Shown piece by piece: positions 1 to 12,836 of a stretch of DNA of 64,000 nt. The position numbers and the translations under genes are program-made. The notes under the pieces were generated by a model, which saw only the letters and a program-made list of their open reading frames with translations, was not told where the DNA came from and did no database searches. The DNA lies in assembly GCF_014805685.1 (NCBI RefSeq), contig NC_060890.1:14913500-14977499 (forward strand), written 5' to 3'. Position 1 is the stretch's first letter; the number at the start of each line of letters is the position of its first letter. The stretch is from Silurus meridionalis. Its lineage: Eukaryota > Chordata > Actinopteri > Siluriformes > Siluridae.

Positions 1-220
1 TTATTCACACAACATTTTTGACAAAAAATAAGTAATAGTTTCAAAAATGCAGAGCCAGAAACATAAGCTTTGTATAATTAAGCATTTATAATCTGTAAAC
101 TTAATTTTGAATGCATATAGGAAATTTTGCAGGTTGATAGTATTAATATATTGTATATCTTGTTATCCTTCATTACTAATAAACTTTTGACAGAAATTAA
201 ACATGACTTTGTCTCTAAAG
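1..220 (+). other. Probable last intron of the unidentified plus-strand gene
   Basis: AT-rich sequence with no usable reading frame, ending in a pyrimidine-rich stretch and AG at 219-220. A second AG at 192-193 would add codons that run into the in-frame TAA at 216-218, so the later acceptor is preferred. Confidence 0.35.
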
Positions 221-359
221 GCACTTGTTCTTTGAAGACGTGGAAGAGCTTCGAGCTCAGGAGCGAGCTCGCAATGATACCAGACGATTAGAAGTGTTAG
301 AAAGGAGGCAGAAACAAATGGAAGAGCTGGTGGAGAAGAAAAACACAGGGGACAGTTAA
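221..359 (+). CDS. Probable terminal coding exon of an unidentified gene (partial)
   Basis: A reading frame opens just after a plausible splice acceptor (CTTTGTCTCTAAAG before 221) and runs to a TAA at 357-359. An in-frame TAA at 216-218 lies just upstream of the acceptor, so the exon must begin after it. The first base completes a split codon and is followed by 45 residues. The peptide starts HLFFEDVEELRAQERARND and ends KKNTGDS. It is dense in Glu, Arg, Lys and Gln, with heptad-like spacing of Leu and Val, as in an amphipathic helix or coiled coil at a protein's C-terminus. A candidate AATAAA lies at 489-494. Upstream exons would be left of the window. The gene runs on the opposite strand to grin2c, so the two converge tail to tail across 33 kb. 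I do not recognise the protein family. The exon call is an inference from composition, acceptor and stop. Confidence 0.5.
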
Positions 360-488
360 AATCAGACATTGCCTATTGAAGGTCATATCTGCTCCCCTGT
401 GCTGAAAAACAGATTGGCTTCTGTCTGTCTAAAACAGGATTATTTTTTCCCCTGACAGCACAAAAAAGAACTGTCCAGCTAAAGAGAT

Positions 489-494
489 AATAAA
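489..494 (+). promoter_or_regulatory. Candidate polyadenylation signal AATAAA
   Basis: The hexamer AATAAA lies 130 bases after the stop of the putative terminal exon, a normal distance for a short 3' UTR. The hexamer is common by chance in DNA this AT-rich. Confidence 0.25.
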
Positions 495-705
495 AGGACC
501 CATCTGTTTTTGTGGACAAGAATAATTCCAGTTAATTATATCTCTCCATGAGTAATGAACACTGCCAACAATCTAATCACCAAGAAGCTGTATACCATCA
601 GTGGAATGGGACATTTAAATGAATCACAAGAGATGTAATCTGACAGTATTTGTAATCCAGCCACAGATTTGTATTGCTTTCTGAATGTTAAACTGCTGAA
701 TATTA

Positions 706-710
<5 letters not shown>

Positions 711-772
<62 letters not shown>
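711..772. repeat. (TA)n microsatellite
   Basis: Uninterrupted TA dinucleotides for about 62 bases. Tyr-Ile reading frames across it are artefacts of the repeat. Confidence 0.97.
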
Positions 773-777
<5 letters not shown>

Positions 778-3700
778 GTAAATGAATGTTTGTATTCCAT
801 TGACACATTAGCCCACCTGCTAAAGTGAGATATGCATTCTGTTAAAGTGTCGAATTGTCAAATTCTCTGTCTTTATATAAAGAAAATGAAATGAAACACC
901 TAATAGATTTTTATTTAAACATTAGGCAAATGTTTTATTCGAATGTACATTTTAAGGCAAACAGATTTTCAGGCAAATACATGTAAAATTAAAAATGTGC
1001 ACCTTCATTTTGTTGTACTGAATGTTCCAGAGTTAATGTTTAATGTAAAATTTGGGAACGCATGGACTGCAGTTTACAAATCATACCGATTTATCATATC
1101 CATCTAAGAGAATTTAAACCACCACAGCACCTAGTCATGGATGTTCCTGCTTTTTGAAAAATCGTTGTTCTTTTTTATCTTTATTAAAACATACCTAAAA
1201 GTTTATCCTGACCACCTTTTTTTTTTATACCTCCAACACTTCAACAAACAGCAGTGCAGTAGATACGTTATGCTGCTTTTCAAGTCAAATACATTCTAAC
1301 TGTTCATGCTAACAAGCAGCTCAGATATTGAAAAGAGATTGGAATGGCAGCATTTTGTTTGATTGAAGGACACTGCAAAAGTTTACATGACAAAAGGAAA
1401 ACAGCTCTGGACGCCTGTTCTCAATGTTTACTAATAATGGCGTCCTGTACCACAACAAACTCTTTTGAAAAGGGTTTCATCTTCATGTAAGTCTACATGA
1501 CTTACATAAAGACCTTAAGTATTTAAATTAATTAAGAAAATGTTAGTAAAGTTTTTTGCTTAACTCTGTTGACACTGTTGCCTTCATATTAATGTCAAAA
1601 ACCGTTAATCAGTTTAGACATGTTTGTCTTTTTTCAAACAGGAAATATTTAAATATGCTTAAATTCTTTGCTGTGAACTGGAAAGCAGCTTTTTCCAGAA
1701 GACCATAAAAATATGTTTATAAGTATTACAAACAGAGTATTTAAGGATTATAAACAGTGAAAACCATGCTTAAGAGAAATAGGAATCATATACACGAAAA
1801 TAGGGGGGAAAAAGTTTATGGAAGAAAAATGTGCTATGAATCTCAAGTTTATATCAATTTCAGTTTTGTTTAATTATGAATATAGTTCTTAACAGTCTGA
1901 CTTACTGATAATGAAAGAATATTTGAAAAACACTTTATCATTTCTGTAAGGGAGTAAGGGTGTGCAAATGTTTTTTTTACATGACCATAGCGGTGTATCT
2001 TAAAAGCTGAACTGAGCTGTAGTTTGTATGTGCAGAAATGTGTGGTAATGAATATGTATTGAATTTTCCTCAGATAGAAATTTTCCCACTTTCTGATTTA
2101 GTCAGAAGCATAAAGCGTTCAATGTTTTTATACACTTCATGAAACAGCAAAATTATGTATTAATTGGGAGCAGGATGAGCTCAATGAACTGTCTACAGCA
2201 CATCTGCCAAAAAACCTCAGAGAAACACTTTGGGAGCAAGTAGGGAATCAAAAATCTGTTGGGGATAAATTAACCCTATACTAGACTAAAAAGCTAGGGC
2301 TGATATGCAAATACTTCTCTATTTGTGTCAGCTCCTGTACATCAGGGCAATCTGTGCAGCTTTAACACTCACCATTAAGAGGTACATGTGCCAGATTTGA
2401 TTTCAGATTTTAGTTGTGTGATTATTTATTTGTCTTTCATATTATATATGAGAAAAACACAAGACGTGCTCATTCAAAATAACACAAACATATTCTATTT
2501 AATAACCAGTGTGCATCTTTAAAGCCTGAGGTTTACTGACTATATTCACAATCTATACCATTCATTCATATCCTGCTGAATTCCATACATATACTGGTAC
2601 ATGTGCTTTAGTGTATTTTGTTATGCATTAAGCATTATTAAAAGGAAACATGGAACCTGCACAAAGAATAACACAATACTTGTACTGAAGTCTTGATTTG
2701 TCATCATACATGAATGTGAATTATCATCTCTAATCTTACTGTTGCTGCAGTATTACTCTGGTCAATACAGATGGATCAGTTAATCCGTTAAACCTGGTCC
2801 AAAGGTATCTGTTGCTCAAACTCTAGAAGGGACACAAGATTTACTGGACGTATTACAGGGTCTGACAAATTACATAAACAAGTTCCAGAGTAAAGTAACA
2901 AAGCCCACTGCTGCGTTTAGGGTTTGTAACAGAGAGAGTAAGTTTTATGCTTTTTGTCACACTCATGTCGTTGCCATTAAGTAATGCTAAACTTGTATAA
3001 AGTGTAATTAGCCGAAATGACCCAGTACTTCCAGTAATCCAAGATTCACTAGTATCCTGATCCACAGTAAAGTACTGAAGATAAACGAATGAGTTAATGC
3101 TTGAAACAGCACACTAGTGACATCTGTTGGTCAAATCTAGATATATGAACCAGGCGAACTTAAAATATACATTTAAAACTACATTTTATAGATTTCAAAT
3201 AAAAGAAACACGAGTCTATTATTATACTGTAAAAAATCAGTCGTGGAGTGAAAGATTTTTATGTTTTTTTTTTTTTTTTTTGAACAGGTACAACATTTAT
3301 TTGTTCCCCTTGTTGATGAGGAGCTAGTGAATCCCAGATGAGTCATCTGATCTGTTTGTGGAGTGGAGTTTGATTTGTTTGTTGAAACAAACATGATGTG
3401 TTATGAATTTCGTTTCAATCTGAGTGTTTCAGGCTGAATATCACCTTCCTGCTTTGTTATTGAATGCTAGTTCCCCCCTGACCAACCTGATGCTAATTGA
3501 CAGCCCATCACTCATTCTGGAATACCAGAAGCACTATCCAGTCTAAGAAAAAAAGCTTAAAATCTTTTAAAAAGTCTAATGGAGTCCCCCATGCCTGAGT
3601 CACTCTATGGGAAAGGTTTGAGTGACACTGACAAGGCTTGACTATGGAGGATCCTTTGGGAAACCCCTGCATGATAGACACTTGGTGGACAGGGCTGTCC

Positions 3701-6700
3701 TCTCCTCACAGGCCCAAAATGCTCCCTGACCCCATCCAGTTCACACAGTCAAGGGACTCAGTCAGGCTTGGGGAAGCTCAGAGGAAGATGAACTGCTCAG
3801 ACAGACTTCTCTATAGTTTTAAGATCTACCACAGGGTGATTATGCTTTTAATTAGTATAGTTAATGTTCGCCAGTGTAATAGGAAAACCATTCTTGACAC
3901 TTGGGGTTATATTACTGGAGAAATAGCCAGTTTATATTATAAGTACATCGTTGTAATAATGTGTACTTGTCATTTTTGGAATCCATTTCAAGATCTATGA
4001 TTAATTTGGACTAGTTTATACAGTTTTCCAATCAGCGTCTGATAGGAAACACAGACTTTAAAGGTCATTTCAGTAGTAAAAGAACCTAAAAGCGACTGAG
4101 TAATAGTTCTGTTGTAAAGTTGGGGAGAAATAAAAGAGCATTCATTTAAATGGATTGTCTGTTATTTATATTGTTCCTCTTTGGCATGTGCAATTTATTT
4201 TGATGGCTTCAAATAATTTTTTTTATTATTGGGATTGCTAGTTTTTCCAGTGTTATTTTCCAGACAGCACTGTAATGATAATGTATGTTGCAAATGCATT
4301 AGATGGTAAAGCTTAAGTCATTAATTTCTATTTAAATAAATCAAGTAGTTACTGATGGCGAAATAGTGTAGCATACCATGTTCTATGTGGGCTTCCTAAA
4401 GGGTGACAGAAATTAATTGTCCCTAGTTTATTAATGTGTGTGCACTACACCCTGATATGAACTGTTGGACCCTAGAACCCTAGAATGGGGTTCTTGAAGA
4501 TGACACACCCACACACACACAGACACACACGTCGTTTAGAATAAGCCTGTGTGTGTCAGTTTGTAACAGCTACAGTATTGCTAAAGTCTGATGGTGTAAG
4601 ATTCCTGTTCGGTCCTCCAGGGGGCACTATGTGATTCTCAATAGAATTGCTTCTACCCTAAAGAACAATGGCAACATGCAGTGGCTACTGGAGTGATGTT
4701 GTAACCTTCAATATGTACCAAACACATAGATTAACAGCACAAGGTCAGTAGATAGCACTGTTTAGCAACGCTTGCTTTAAAATATATGTGAATGCATTAT
4801 TGTTGGAATTCCTCCCATCTCACTTACAGAGTCTGATGAAGTTGCTTGTCATTTTGAGCTGGATGGTTGGAGTGGCTTTTGAACTGCTTCTCAGTGTCCT
4901 CTATAATGTGGACATTGTGACCGTTTGCATGGGCTACTGTACACTGTAGGGCTCTAACTGCATAATATACTGGCATCCTTCACATTTACCAGATTGTATT
5001 GATAGGTGATATTGATCATCTAATTTTTAAATAACAGATTGGATATTCTGATATATTTTGGTATGATACTGAATGACTGATGCTGTGGTTAGACACACCT
5101 CACTTGTATATGTATATTTAAGGACCATTAATCTGAGCAATATTATTTTAAATATATAGAATGTTTGATTGTAAATTTGAGTGCTAATTATTTGCCAAAA
5201 TATCAATAACAACCAGCCATCATCTCTTTAGTTTTTATGGTCCAGTATCAGTTTAAATACAATTATAGCCTTTACCCATAGTGCTGATTTTGCTTTATTG
5301 CAAATGTCTCTTTCAGATCAACAAATGTTGATCTGTGTGGTTTTTAATATCATATCTGAAGTGCTTATCGTACATTTTGTTTTTAAAGTAATTCAGTATT
5401 TGAAGGCACTCAATAGTTGTTAAAGCTCAAAGTGTGCTATTTTTACTATCAGAGTACAAAACTCAATAACTCACTAACCCTCTGGCACTGTCTGAGGAAA
5501 AGCATCTTATTATATTGGACTGGATAGAACACAATACTAAAACATTCATTTTAAAGTCAAATGAAATGAAATATTTAATATTTCGTTTTTGCTCCTGATG
5601 ACAATAAATCCATTAAAGTTTAATAGGCTCACTATTCAGAGTATTCACAGAGAGCAACAGAACATAATTACACTTACATTTTATTATTGCATGTGTGATT
5701 CCAGTTCCAGTTATTTACATAATAGAGCAGGCATAAACAATAATCTCTTTTTCATTAAAGTGCATAAAAAAGGAAATAGTAATTATATAGATACAACTAA
5801 TGAATGCTATCTATGTCCAAAGTTAAAGATTTCAGAATGGTCACGATATAGATGAGCAGATTGTACATTTTTTTTGCTCTTCTAAAAGATAATTACATAA
5901 AGCTAATTACCATAAATCTGATTAAATGTAATTACAGAGATGCTGCTTGAAGTTATAACACTTCACATTCTTTATTAAAATGTTGGCTTTTTGTTTAAGA
6001 AAAAAAAAATCCAACAATGTATGTAAACTATGCTGTATGTGATATTAGCAGCCAGGCCTAAAACGTGGTGGTGGTGCAGAGACAATGAAAAAATTCATAC
6101 AGCAAATCTGCTCCTGACTCATGTTTAACCTACAGCTGTATGGCAAAATAAAGAAAAAAAAAATCTGTTGCCTTGTTATTCTGTGCAAGACATTTTTGCT
6201 GCCAGTGTTTGGGTCTACTCATCCAGTTAGAGGGATGCATGAGTGCAAAGGAATAGAATGGTGTTATATTTCTCTGGTACACATCCAGAGACTTGTAAGA
6301 TCTGTGCCAAGGTGCACTGAAGCTGTTGGCCCTGCATCTTACTAACCCACTTTATGCTGTTCATTGCTTTAATTTGTCACCTATCAGTGTGTAAATTATT
6401 CAACATCTTTTTTTTTTTTTATGGCCTCCTTTGTATTTATATTGTCTGTATGATTTGGAGATTTTTTTGAGGTACGCTGTGGTGTGGAAAGAGTGCTGGA
6501 AGATGACAGGGCTGCTTGAATATTAGAGTTGATGTTTTATTGGAGTTCAGCCCGAAGCAATGAATTAGAGAGAACATTGACTTTCGGCCAGGTGCAACAC
6601 ACACGACTCACATATTGAATGAAATGTCCATCACACAATTACCACGCTGACCACCAAGGGACTCATCATTTACAAGCACAGCAAGTTCCTAAGCTTAATT

Positions 6701-7503
6701 CACAGTTCATAAGCTTTTTGCTAGTTTGCAAAATGCAAATATCTTTTAATAAAATGTTCATACCTGTAAGCATTACAGTGCAGTGTTGACTCATAATAGA
6801 ACCAATATGTTTATCTGAATTATAAGGATAAGGACCAGCCTATAAGTCAAAGATGAATGGAGTGTGACTTAAGTAGAAGCACCATTTGTATTGAGGAAAC
6901 AGAGCTAATTAGAAGTAACAAACATTTACTCATTAAAAGAAAATAGGAGGAGCTTTATTTTGGCTATAGAATTACATTGCATATGGTAAATGTGGAGTTG
7001 TGAATAAAGGAATGGTGAAAAAGCAGGTTCTCCCACAGAGACTACAGTACATTGCTACACTGACAGCACTTCCAGCTATCTACTTTTACCACATTCTGTA
7101 TATGCGCTACAGAGAAGATTTATTTCTTTGTAAGATGTTTTTATTTAAATCTGCTTATATACAGATCAGCACTGTAGCCTTCTGCACAGGTCTAATTCAT
7201 AACCAAGAATGAGTGCTCTGGAAATGAAGCCTATTTAATGAGATACATAAATGATAATTATGGTTATGACCCCTGAGATACCATGTTTCTCAAAGTAATT
7301 AAAGATAAAATTGCTTAAGAGCCCAGAAGCAAAAGGACAAAAGAACACTTACATAGCTTTTATTTCCATTACTGATGTTGAATTATTAATAAAAAATAAA
7401 TGTGTCAAGGGTAAAACACTTTAGATTTAGGTTCTTTTAACTAGCGTTTTTTATATCAGTAGTTTACATGAACAAGTCATCATTATTCAATTAAAAATAT
7501 AAT
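773..7503. other. Intergenic, no gene seen
   Basis: AT-rich single-copy-looking sequence with short A and T runs and a short CA-rich stretch near 4504-4530. The longest reading frame (3638-4000, 120 codons) has no recognisable domain, no splice context and no coding-like composition. No RNA gene or complete mobile element was recognised. Confidence 0.6.
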
Positions 7504-7556
7504 TATAATAATAATAATAATATTAATAATAGTAATAATGATAATAATAATAATGA
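7504..7556. repeat. (ATA)n-type trinucleotide microsatellite
   Basis: Imperfect ATA/ATG/ATT trinucleotide repeats, interrupted but clearly periodic with period 3. Confidence 0.9.
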
Positions 7557-8339
7557 TGCAGATAAATATTTATCATTGGTTAGTTAATAATGTAAACAAC
7601 ATTAATGCTGCATTACTATTAGAGGCACAAGATACAGGTATTTCAAATCTTCTTAATGAGAACATTCAAAGCCTCAGGCTTTAGAGGGAAACTTAGTGTA
7701 AGATTTCATCCATTTCAAGGCTGCAGTGTATACCTCATAAAACACTGATTTGATGTGGCTGTAATGCTTTCTGTAAAATCCTAGTTGTAGGGATTATGTG
7801 GTTAAAATTCAGTCAAATGTGATACAAAATTCTGAATATGTTTGCCTATAAATAGTGCGTACAATACAGGTGTATCATAATGTATCAAATAATTGTCATC
7901 AGTATATTTGTTCAGACTTAACCCAGAGTTGCCATGGCCTGACAAGGGCAGGAGGTTTTATTTTCACGATAAGTAAATATAAATCCTACCATGCTGTCTG
8001 TGACAGAAGCGCTATCAGTATGGTCTGTGAATTTGGATAGATAATAATTCATACTCAATTAGATTTACACACAGCTGTAGGAGAGTTTACTGTTTTATTA
8101 AAATCCCATTCACAAAGTTATAAAATTTTGCTTGTAAATAGTATATTTTATCAGTTCAATTCATATTTTTAATGTCAGCCACATTAACAGCAAACCAATT
8201 TTTTATCTGTATTTGCATTTGTTTACTGCATGGATTACTTATCTTTGGATTTTACTTTATGTACATACAGCTAAATACAGTAGCTATTTAAAATAAACAG
8301 TAAGCAATATAATAACTATTAAGCATGTATATTTGGAGT

Positions 8340-8520
8340 AAAAGGTTAAAATCCCACCTCTGTCCTGTGTGCTTCACAGATTTCAGTTTTCTCCCCAAAT
8401 TCCAAATTGTTCGTTGTGTGAATGTGTGTGTGCAAACGTGTCTTAAAATGGGTTGCATCCTGTTCAGGGTGAACCTGCCTTGTGTCTTAACAGACTTCAG
8501 ACTTCCCCTAAGACCTATAA
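8340..8520 (-). repeat. Degenerate SINE-like interspersed repeat fragment
   Basis: On the minus strand this contains phrases familiar from a very common fish interspersed repeat: a 'GTTCACCCTGAACAGGATG'-like segment, then CACACACATTCACAC, then a 'GGAATTTGGGGAGAAAACTG'-like segment. Fragments with related phrases on the plus strand lie near 27870 and 46740. Attribution is from memory of the repeat and not from a search. The copy is heavily diverged. Confidence 0.45.
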
Positions 8521-9519
8521 GGTAAGTTATGTAAACAAATGGAAACAAACACCTTATGTTTAAGAAGAATGTACTACGAATATAGTATATAGTATACCAC
8601 AAACATCACTGTGACATCACTGTGACAGTAAGTGGTGCCTCCTTCACAATACAAAGTGTAAAGTAATTGTAAAGTGAGTGGTAGACACTGCTTAGTTATA
8701 CAAAAGATTTTTATTTAGTAATAAATATTTTTATTTTGTATTTTTATTCTTTTTTATTTAAATGTTTGCAGCAGTTTTGTCTGCATTAAGCATGGGCACT
8801 GATCTCACTCTATCTGCCAGAGCAGAGTTGTTAATTAAAACGTTTGTTTGAAAAATGACAATGAATAAAACTATATTGCCATTCACAATGAATTGTTATT
8901 GAAATGTGACAACATCTAGTGTTCCTTAGTGTCTCAAATTTCTGTTTTAAAATAAGCAGCCTTCCCAGGGACCATTGCTTGTTTGCTTAAAGCAAGAAAC
9001 AGCATGAAATATGAGAAGGTAAGAATATGGAGCTCAATGAATTCTTGCCAGTGTTCTGTCTGCACCTCAAAGACGAGGATTAATGTCAGCACTGGCATGT
9101 CTGTGTCCTGTCTGCCAACAATTACATTGACTTGATCTGACAAATACTAGTTTCTGAATAGGAGGTGAAACCTTTTCTCCTGGCATGCACCATCCAGTGG
9201 ACATTAAGGAAGGAGTGAAAAATTGTGGATAGAGGATAATAGGACCTTTCTGAAGGCCTAGGAAAAGACTAATACATTCTGCCAATGAACTGTTAAGTAA
9301 ATGACTGCACTTTCACTGAAAAAGTTCATTGAAATTAAAACGTTATATATGCAGAACACATAGATGAGGTTAAGATCTGTTAGATAAATAAACAGACAAA
9401 CAATTAGTTGGACATAGATTTCAGTGTTTTTACTTTTTAGTACCATTTTCAACACTGTGTGTGAAAGGCAAAAGTGATTATGTAGTTCAATGATATAATT
9501 TAATCTCTATTTGTGAATG

Positions 9520-9760
9520 GGGTGGCGAAAGTATTGTGAACGCCACATTTTGTACTTCTGCCTCCATCTATGGTGTAATTAATTTACTTTATTAATTACG
9601 CTGGTTTGATGATAATGTAGTCTGTTGATTAATGATGCCAAAGGAAGGTTCTGTCTCATCCTGGAAGCAATTAGCACTGCAGAGCACCTACCCAGCCCTG
9701 ATAACATGCTCTGTGTGCCAATTTTCTGCAGAGTTTATGAGATTAGTTGAAGTCAATGTT
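9520..9760. promoter_or_regulatory. Candidate conserved noncoding or enhancer element
   Basis: The stretch holds an inverted pair, GTAATTAA at 9575-9582 and TTAATTAC at 9592-9599, which is a dyad of homeodomain core sites. It is followed by a mixed-composition block without simple repeats that contains further TTAAT and GATTA words. No reading frame explains it. This is pattern-based inference only; conservation with another fish would be needed to support it. Confidence 0.2.
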
Positions 9761-10061
9761 TAGGTTAATGTTTGAGTTTTTGACTCTACATTAAATTTAA
9801 AACAACTCCATTTTTGTGTTTGGTTTTCTTCCATAAAATGTTAATTACTGTAGCTATTTATGTCACTTTATTGTAAAGAAATGTTTATCCATCAGTGCTG
9901 TTGAGATGCATTTAAATGTGCATTTAAATGTTTTGCACAAATTAATATGTTAAGACTAAATATATTTCTCACTCCGACCTAAAACACAATAACTGCAAAG
10001 TTTAACAGGGCAAAACCACTCTCAGTATTCAAACAGTTTGTATGTACTTTGTCAGAGAGGT

Positions 10062-10150
10062 ATATTCTCTCTTTTACACCATGCATATACTGTCACAGCC
10101 TCCAATATTCTCTCTTTTACACCATGCATATACTGTCACAGCCTCCAATA
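10062..10150. repeat. Perfect 43-bp tandem duplication
   Basis: A 43-base unit containing TTTTACACCATGCATATAC is present twice head to tail without mismatch (about 2.07 copies), ending in CTCCAATA. The identity suggests a recent local duplication. Confidence 0.95.
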
Positions 10151-11721
10151 AACCATCCTTTTGGTGTCCAGTAAAGTTGAAGGCGTAGCATAAATGGGAT
10201 TGACAGTGTAGCATTAGAGGGCATCTTACCGGTGATTATGTGTGTACTTGTATGTGCATGACAGGCAGCATATAATTCTACAAGTGCTCTTGGACCCCAT
10301 GTGGCTTGCAGATGTAATCGGGACGTCTCTCTGTGGGGGCATGATGAGTTCATTAATGTTGATCAATCTGAGGAAGAAGTGCCTGCTGTACTGATAATGC
10401 CACATCTACGCCTGATGCCTGTTCCTGCCATTCCAACTCCCTGTGACCCAGACGTCATGGTACACTGACAGCTCGAGCATCTCAATTCGAATCCTCTTCA
10501 GTAATGCTGGAGTGGTTTTAGACTCTTCAGCAATGATGATATTGACGGAAGGATGTGATCGGCTTTGGTATAACTGCCATTCATCACAGTGATGCACTCT
10601 TTATGTTGGTCTCATGTGTGTTCTCAGTGTGAGTATGTCTCTCTTGAGAAGAGTAGTAAAGTTGTTATATGTGTAATCTCTTCTTCTGATGGGATCACAG
10701 TACATTTCTCTTTTTATTTTGCTTCTGGACAATGTCTTGAGAGTGACTTCACTGTCTTCTGTCAAAAAGACTAAACTTCACAATGGAGAATTTTTCAAGA
10801 AACTTTTCAGGACAATCCTAACATCCTTTGATTCTCAGACATTAAGAGAAAGTGAAATAATGTGAATGGATATATTTATTGTTTTCTGTGTGGCTATTTT
10901 TTGACATTGGCTTAATTTCTTCCTACACATTGGGACAAATCGATGTGAAAATAAATAAATAAATAAGTGAACTAGTTATAGCCACCAAAACCTATCTGTG
11001 TGTATTGGTGTCTGTTGCAAGTTAATAAGATGTCAGGGAAGATTGATGGTTGAGCCATTGGAGGAGCAGGAGGTTTGGCATGAGACGGCGCTGTGCTCTT
11101 TTATGAAAATAGGCTGAAAGGGAGAAGAGTTGAGCATTACATCCAACAACACAATAATTGTCAGGAATGGCACACATACAGCCACACAGTATAAACATAT
11201 TTTTTTTATTATTGTGCAGTTATTATGAGAAATTTATTTTTATGTTTGTAAATGATCATTTGTAGAGTATGTTTGTGACTTGTTTTGCCTGAATTGATGC
11301 TAAGAAGGTTTTATAGTGATACATGTAGCAAAAAGCAATATTATTATCAGTTCCATTTTCTCATTATCTGATTGAACTTCTGGATCCTGATGCTTGTGGC
11401 TTAATTTGACTGACAATGTACATCTATTCTTGGAAGTCAACTTGGCACATGGTGAATTTACCTGTCAGCTCACGCTCACAGCAGGAGTAAATGCTTGTGT
11501 TTGGTGAATTAAACCTTTCCCATGGGTGCTTTGTTTATCTGAGAATAACTGACCTACTGAATATAAAGTGTGACCCACATGTGAAGTATAGCAATATTTA
11601 CTCTGAGTGAACTTGACATGCTATCTCCTGGGCTTTGAGCTTATCTCTAAATTAAGTCCCCTCTGAGGACGTATCAACAGTTTGGACTAGATCTAATTCA
11701 GTTTCACATAGAGATATATAA
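10151..11721. other. Intergenic, no confident gene
   Basis: The 10150-10620 part has balanced base composition and overlapping minus-strand frames of 60-80 codons. These have no recognisable domain and several stops between them. It may be a degraded mobile element. The rest is AT-rich with nothing recognised. Confidence 0.5.
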
Positions 11722-11752
<31 letters not shown>

Positions 11753-11786
11753 TCTTCATCTTCTTCTTCTTTCTCTCTTCCTCCTT
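11722..11786. repeat. (CT)n/(CTT)n pyrimidine tract
   Basis: Interrupted CT dinucleotides grade into CTT and TCTTCC repeats; an all-pyrimidine plus strand except for one ATC. Confidence 0.93.
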
Positions 11787-11892
11787 AGGGAGGAGCCCAT
11801 GGAGGTTTGCCTGTCTTTTCAAATCACAGATCCATCACTCTGGCACTCAAGCAGAGAAGGGAGGGTCTGGATGACTGGATGAGATGAGAGTT

Positions 11893-11955
<63 letters not shown>
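11893..11955. repeat. (GT)n microsatellite
   Basis: About 30 GT dinucleotides, nearly perfect. Confidence 0.97.
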
Positions 11956-11957
<2 letters not shown>

Positions 11958-12785
11958 AATACCATAGACTGTGGTCCCTAGGCTGATTCACACCCGCGTC
12001 AGAAAAGGAACCATCTGCTCTCTTTAGAGGATTTGCTTCAGGTCAGGCTGATCAAGAACAAAGACAAAAATGTTTCCAGAAAACAAAGTGAACCTACTTT
12101 CAATTCTGTGAAATACAGGTCTAGTAAATTCAAGTATAAAGTTCTTGACTAACGAACAAAATACTGGTTTTATCTCTTAATCTGGGCATAGCGTAGTACA
12201 AAAGGACTGTGACGTGTAATGTATCAAAGGCTTTCTGCAGCTTAAATCTCAAAGGATATGCGTCTTGCAGCTCAGCCGTGTTAAACCCTCACTCCTTATA
12301 TTCTGTCAGTCCATCAGACCTAACCAGACCTGGACACTGAGCCCCAACTCCTCTCATCCTTCACAAACTTGACAATCAATCCCATCCTTGACTGGCCTAT
12401 CACTCATAGGAAAAATGGACAAATGGTACCATCAGGTATGAAGGAACTAAACCAAATAGGTCCAATCTTGCCTTTAGCAATTGGTGATGAGTTTTATAGA
12501 GATATTAATACAGACGTGTATATGTGCAGGAAGAAAAGAAAAAGAAGTATATATGTTTATCTAGTTTACTTGAAGGAATTTTGCCATTATATAGATGGAT
12601 GATTTAATGTGTTAAAACAATGTCTGCAATTTTTATCTTTCGAAAGAATCCTCTCATTTAGTTCATATGTGGTAGAATTTGGTTTCATTATAATACATTT
12701 GTTTATCATCTGCATTCATTAAACATCAGATCATTCATTAACACAATTTCAGTTCACATAATATGCTTGAGTTGTAATTTTAGGG

Positions 12786-12834
<49 letters not shown>
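12786..12834. repeat. (GT)n microsatellite
   Basis: About 22 GT dinucleotides ending in GGGTGGGTGG. A 78-codon minus-strand frame that starts as Thr-His repeats is a product of this array. Confidence 0.97.

Positions 12835-12836
<2 letters not shown>

Larger units (their letters stand above)
7557..10061. other. Intergenic, no gene seen
   Basis: Apart from the repeat fragment at 8340-8520, there are no convincing exons. The 9520-9760 part is less AT-rich and contains paired homeodomain-type TAATTA cores. It is listed separately as a candidate regulatory element. Confidence 0.55.

Noticed and set aside
536..808. Minus-strand frames of 60-90 codons with Ile-Tyr repeats
   Set aside because: They are translations of the TA microsatellite at 711-772.
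3638..4000. 120-codon plus-strand frame
   Set aside because: No recognisable domain, no splice or promoter context, and noncoding composition; a chance open frame.
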